A stretch of 5,388 nucleotides of DNA from Mycobacterium sp. (GTDB taxonomy: Bacteria; Actinomycetota; Actinomycetes; Mycobacteriales; Mycobacteriaceae), in NCBI GenBank assembly GCA_029256565.1, contig JAQSXQ010000181.1, positions 1 to 5,388 of the forward strand. Direction: 5' to 3'. The notes under the pieces were generated by a model. It was not told the origin of the DNA, made no database searches, and saw only the letters and a program-made list of their open reading frames with translations. How positions within the stretch are numbered: the stretch's first letter is position 1; every line of letters starts with the position of its first letter. The translations under genes were made by a program, and so were the position numbers. Positions 5,148 to 5,388 of this stretch are shown here, in pieces.

Positions 5148-5388
5148 CGCGGGGCGAGCGGACGGAGTTTCGGCCGGATACGGCCGAGGGCGGCCTGGAG
5201 TCGGCGGGCCGCAGTCGGGTCGACTCCCTCACGGGCATTCGCGCCGTCGCGGCGATCCTGGTCGTCCTCACCCACGCCGCGTACACCACGGGCAAGTACA
5301 CCCACGGCTACCTCGGGCTGGTCTACTCCCGCATGGAGATCGGCGTGCCGATCTTCTTCGTGCTGTCGGGTTTCCTGTTGTTCAGCCC
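5144..5388 (+). CDS. Acyltransferase-3 family membrane protein (N-terminal 81 codons, cut by window end)
   Basis: From the ATG at 5144 the frame is open to the window end. Residues 1-25 are a polar cytoplasmic N-terminus. The family signature follows: VDSLTGIRAVAAILVVLTH, in which R33 and H44 form the R-x10-H pair characteristic of acyltransferase-3 (OafA/OafB-like) enzymes, within the first membrane helix (about 33-49). A second hydrophobic segment, IGVPIFFVLSGFLLF (66-80), contains the usual FxxSGF pattern. These integral membrane enzymes move acyl groups from a cytoplasmic donor to sugars or lipids being exported; the substrate here cannot be told. In M. tuberculosis the gene after deaD is, from memory, Rv1254, an acyltransferase, so order supports the call. 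The start overlaps the mini-ORF stop by 4 nt and sits inside the repeat, so the first seven residues (MTRGERT) echo the repeat peptide. Translation is probably coupled to upstream frames, and I see no separate promoter. Confidence 0.92.
   Translation, partial: MTRGERTEFRPDTAEGGLESAGRSRVDSLTGIRAVAAILVVLTHAAYTTGKYTHGYLGLVYSRMEIGVPIFFVLSGFLLFS
5170..5187 (+). other. Strong hairpin near the start of the acyltransferase gene
   Basis: TCGGCCG (5170-5176) pairs with CGGCCGA (5181-5187) across a GATA loop, giving 7 perfect base pairs. It begins 26 nt after the first base of the acyltransferase ATG. It could slow ribosomes or polymerase in the early coding region, or attenuate readthrough from deaD, but it may only reflect base composition since CGGCCG is common in such DNA. 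Confidence 0.4.

Larger units (their letters stand above)
5085..5160 (+). repeat. Tandem repeat of about 30 bp (2 full units, 1 partial) carrying start codons
   Basis: The core CGGGGCGAGCGGAGCGACGG occurs at 5091-5110 and again, identically, at 5121-5140. A third copy begins at 5150 and keeps CGGGGCGAGCGGA before diverging into GGAG. Unit spacing is 30 bp then 29 bp. Each core is preceded by a potential start: GTGACC (5085), ATGGCC (5115) and ATGACG (5144). The first two cores include GGAG (5101-5104 and 5131-5134), placed 10 and 9 nt before the next ATG, so each unit works as a ribosome site plus start codon. The array spans the end of deaD and the beginning of the acyltransferase gene. Confidence 0.85.

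Noticed and set aside
5085..5160. The repeat as a CRISPR array
   Set aside because: Units are contiguous at 30 and 29 bp with no unique spacers of normal length, only two full copies exist, and no cas genes are nearby. The four-cysteine nuclease is a TM0106-family protein rather than a Cas4.
3340..5301. A 653-codon open frame on the minus strand opposite deaD
   Set aside because: deaD on the plus strand has every DEAD-box motif over the same bases. The opposite frame is open because codons rich in G+C leave few antisense stops, and its translation is repetitive (V, L, D, R, H rich) with no recognisable domain.

Overview
The base composition (high G+C, with codon third positions almost always G or C), the lipoprotein type, the leaderless-looking starts and the gene order all point to a Mycobacterium/Mycolicibacterium chromosome. 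From memory, the order nuclease-helicase (minus), lprE (minus), deaD (plus), acyltransferase (plus) is that of M. tuberculosis Rv1251c-Rv1254. No search could be run to confirm this. The window differs from that order by one extra gene, a DUF559-type endonuclease-like protein, between the nuclease and lprE.

Layout. Positions 1-1667 (minus) hold the first 555 residues of a TM0106-family RecB-like nuclease. They include a Cas4/AddB-like four-cysteine PD-(D/E)XK module followed by an RNase H-like exonuclease module; the C-terminal part, expected to be an SF1 helicase, lies beyond the window. Positions 1668-1819 form a divergent intergenic stretch with a -10 box for the nuclease gene inside an inverted repeat, and no clear promoter for the rightward gene. 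Positions 1820-2695 (plus) encode the DUF559/AbiEi-like protein. A 61-bp convergent gap contains a small hairpin. Positions 2757-3338 (minus) encode the lipoprotein LprE. A 73-bp divergent region carries a -10 box for each of lprE and deaD. Positions 3412-5088 (plus) encode the complete DEAD-box RNA helicase DeaD. Positions 5085-5160 are a tandem repeat whose units each carry a start codon. The N-terminal 81 codons of an acyltransferase-3 membrane protein follow from 5144 to the window end.

Functionally the window is mostly conserved mycobacterial housekeeping: RNA remodelling (deaD), a surface lipoprotein, a membrane O-acyltransferase that probably follows deaD in one operon, and a nucleic-acid processing nuclease. 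The accessory-looking part is the DUF559 gene, divergent from the large nuclease. The most unusual structure is the deaD/acyltransferase junction, where repeated start-codon units create a 20-codon mini-ORF overlapping both neighbours by 4 nt. I saw no tRNA, rRNA, CRISPR array, insertion sequence or origin.
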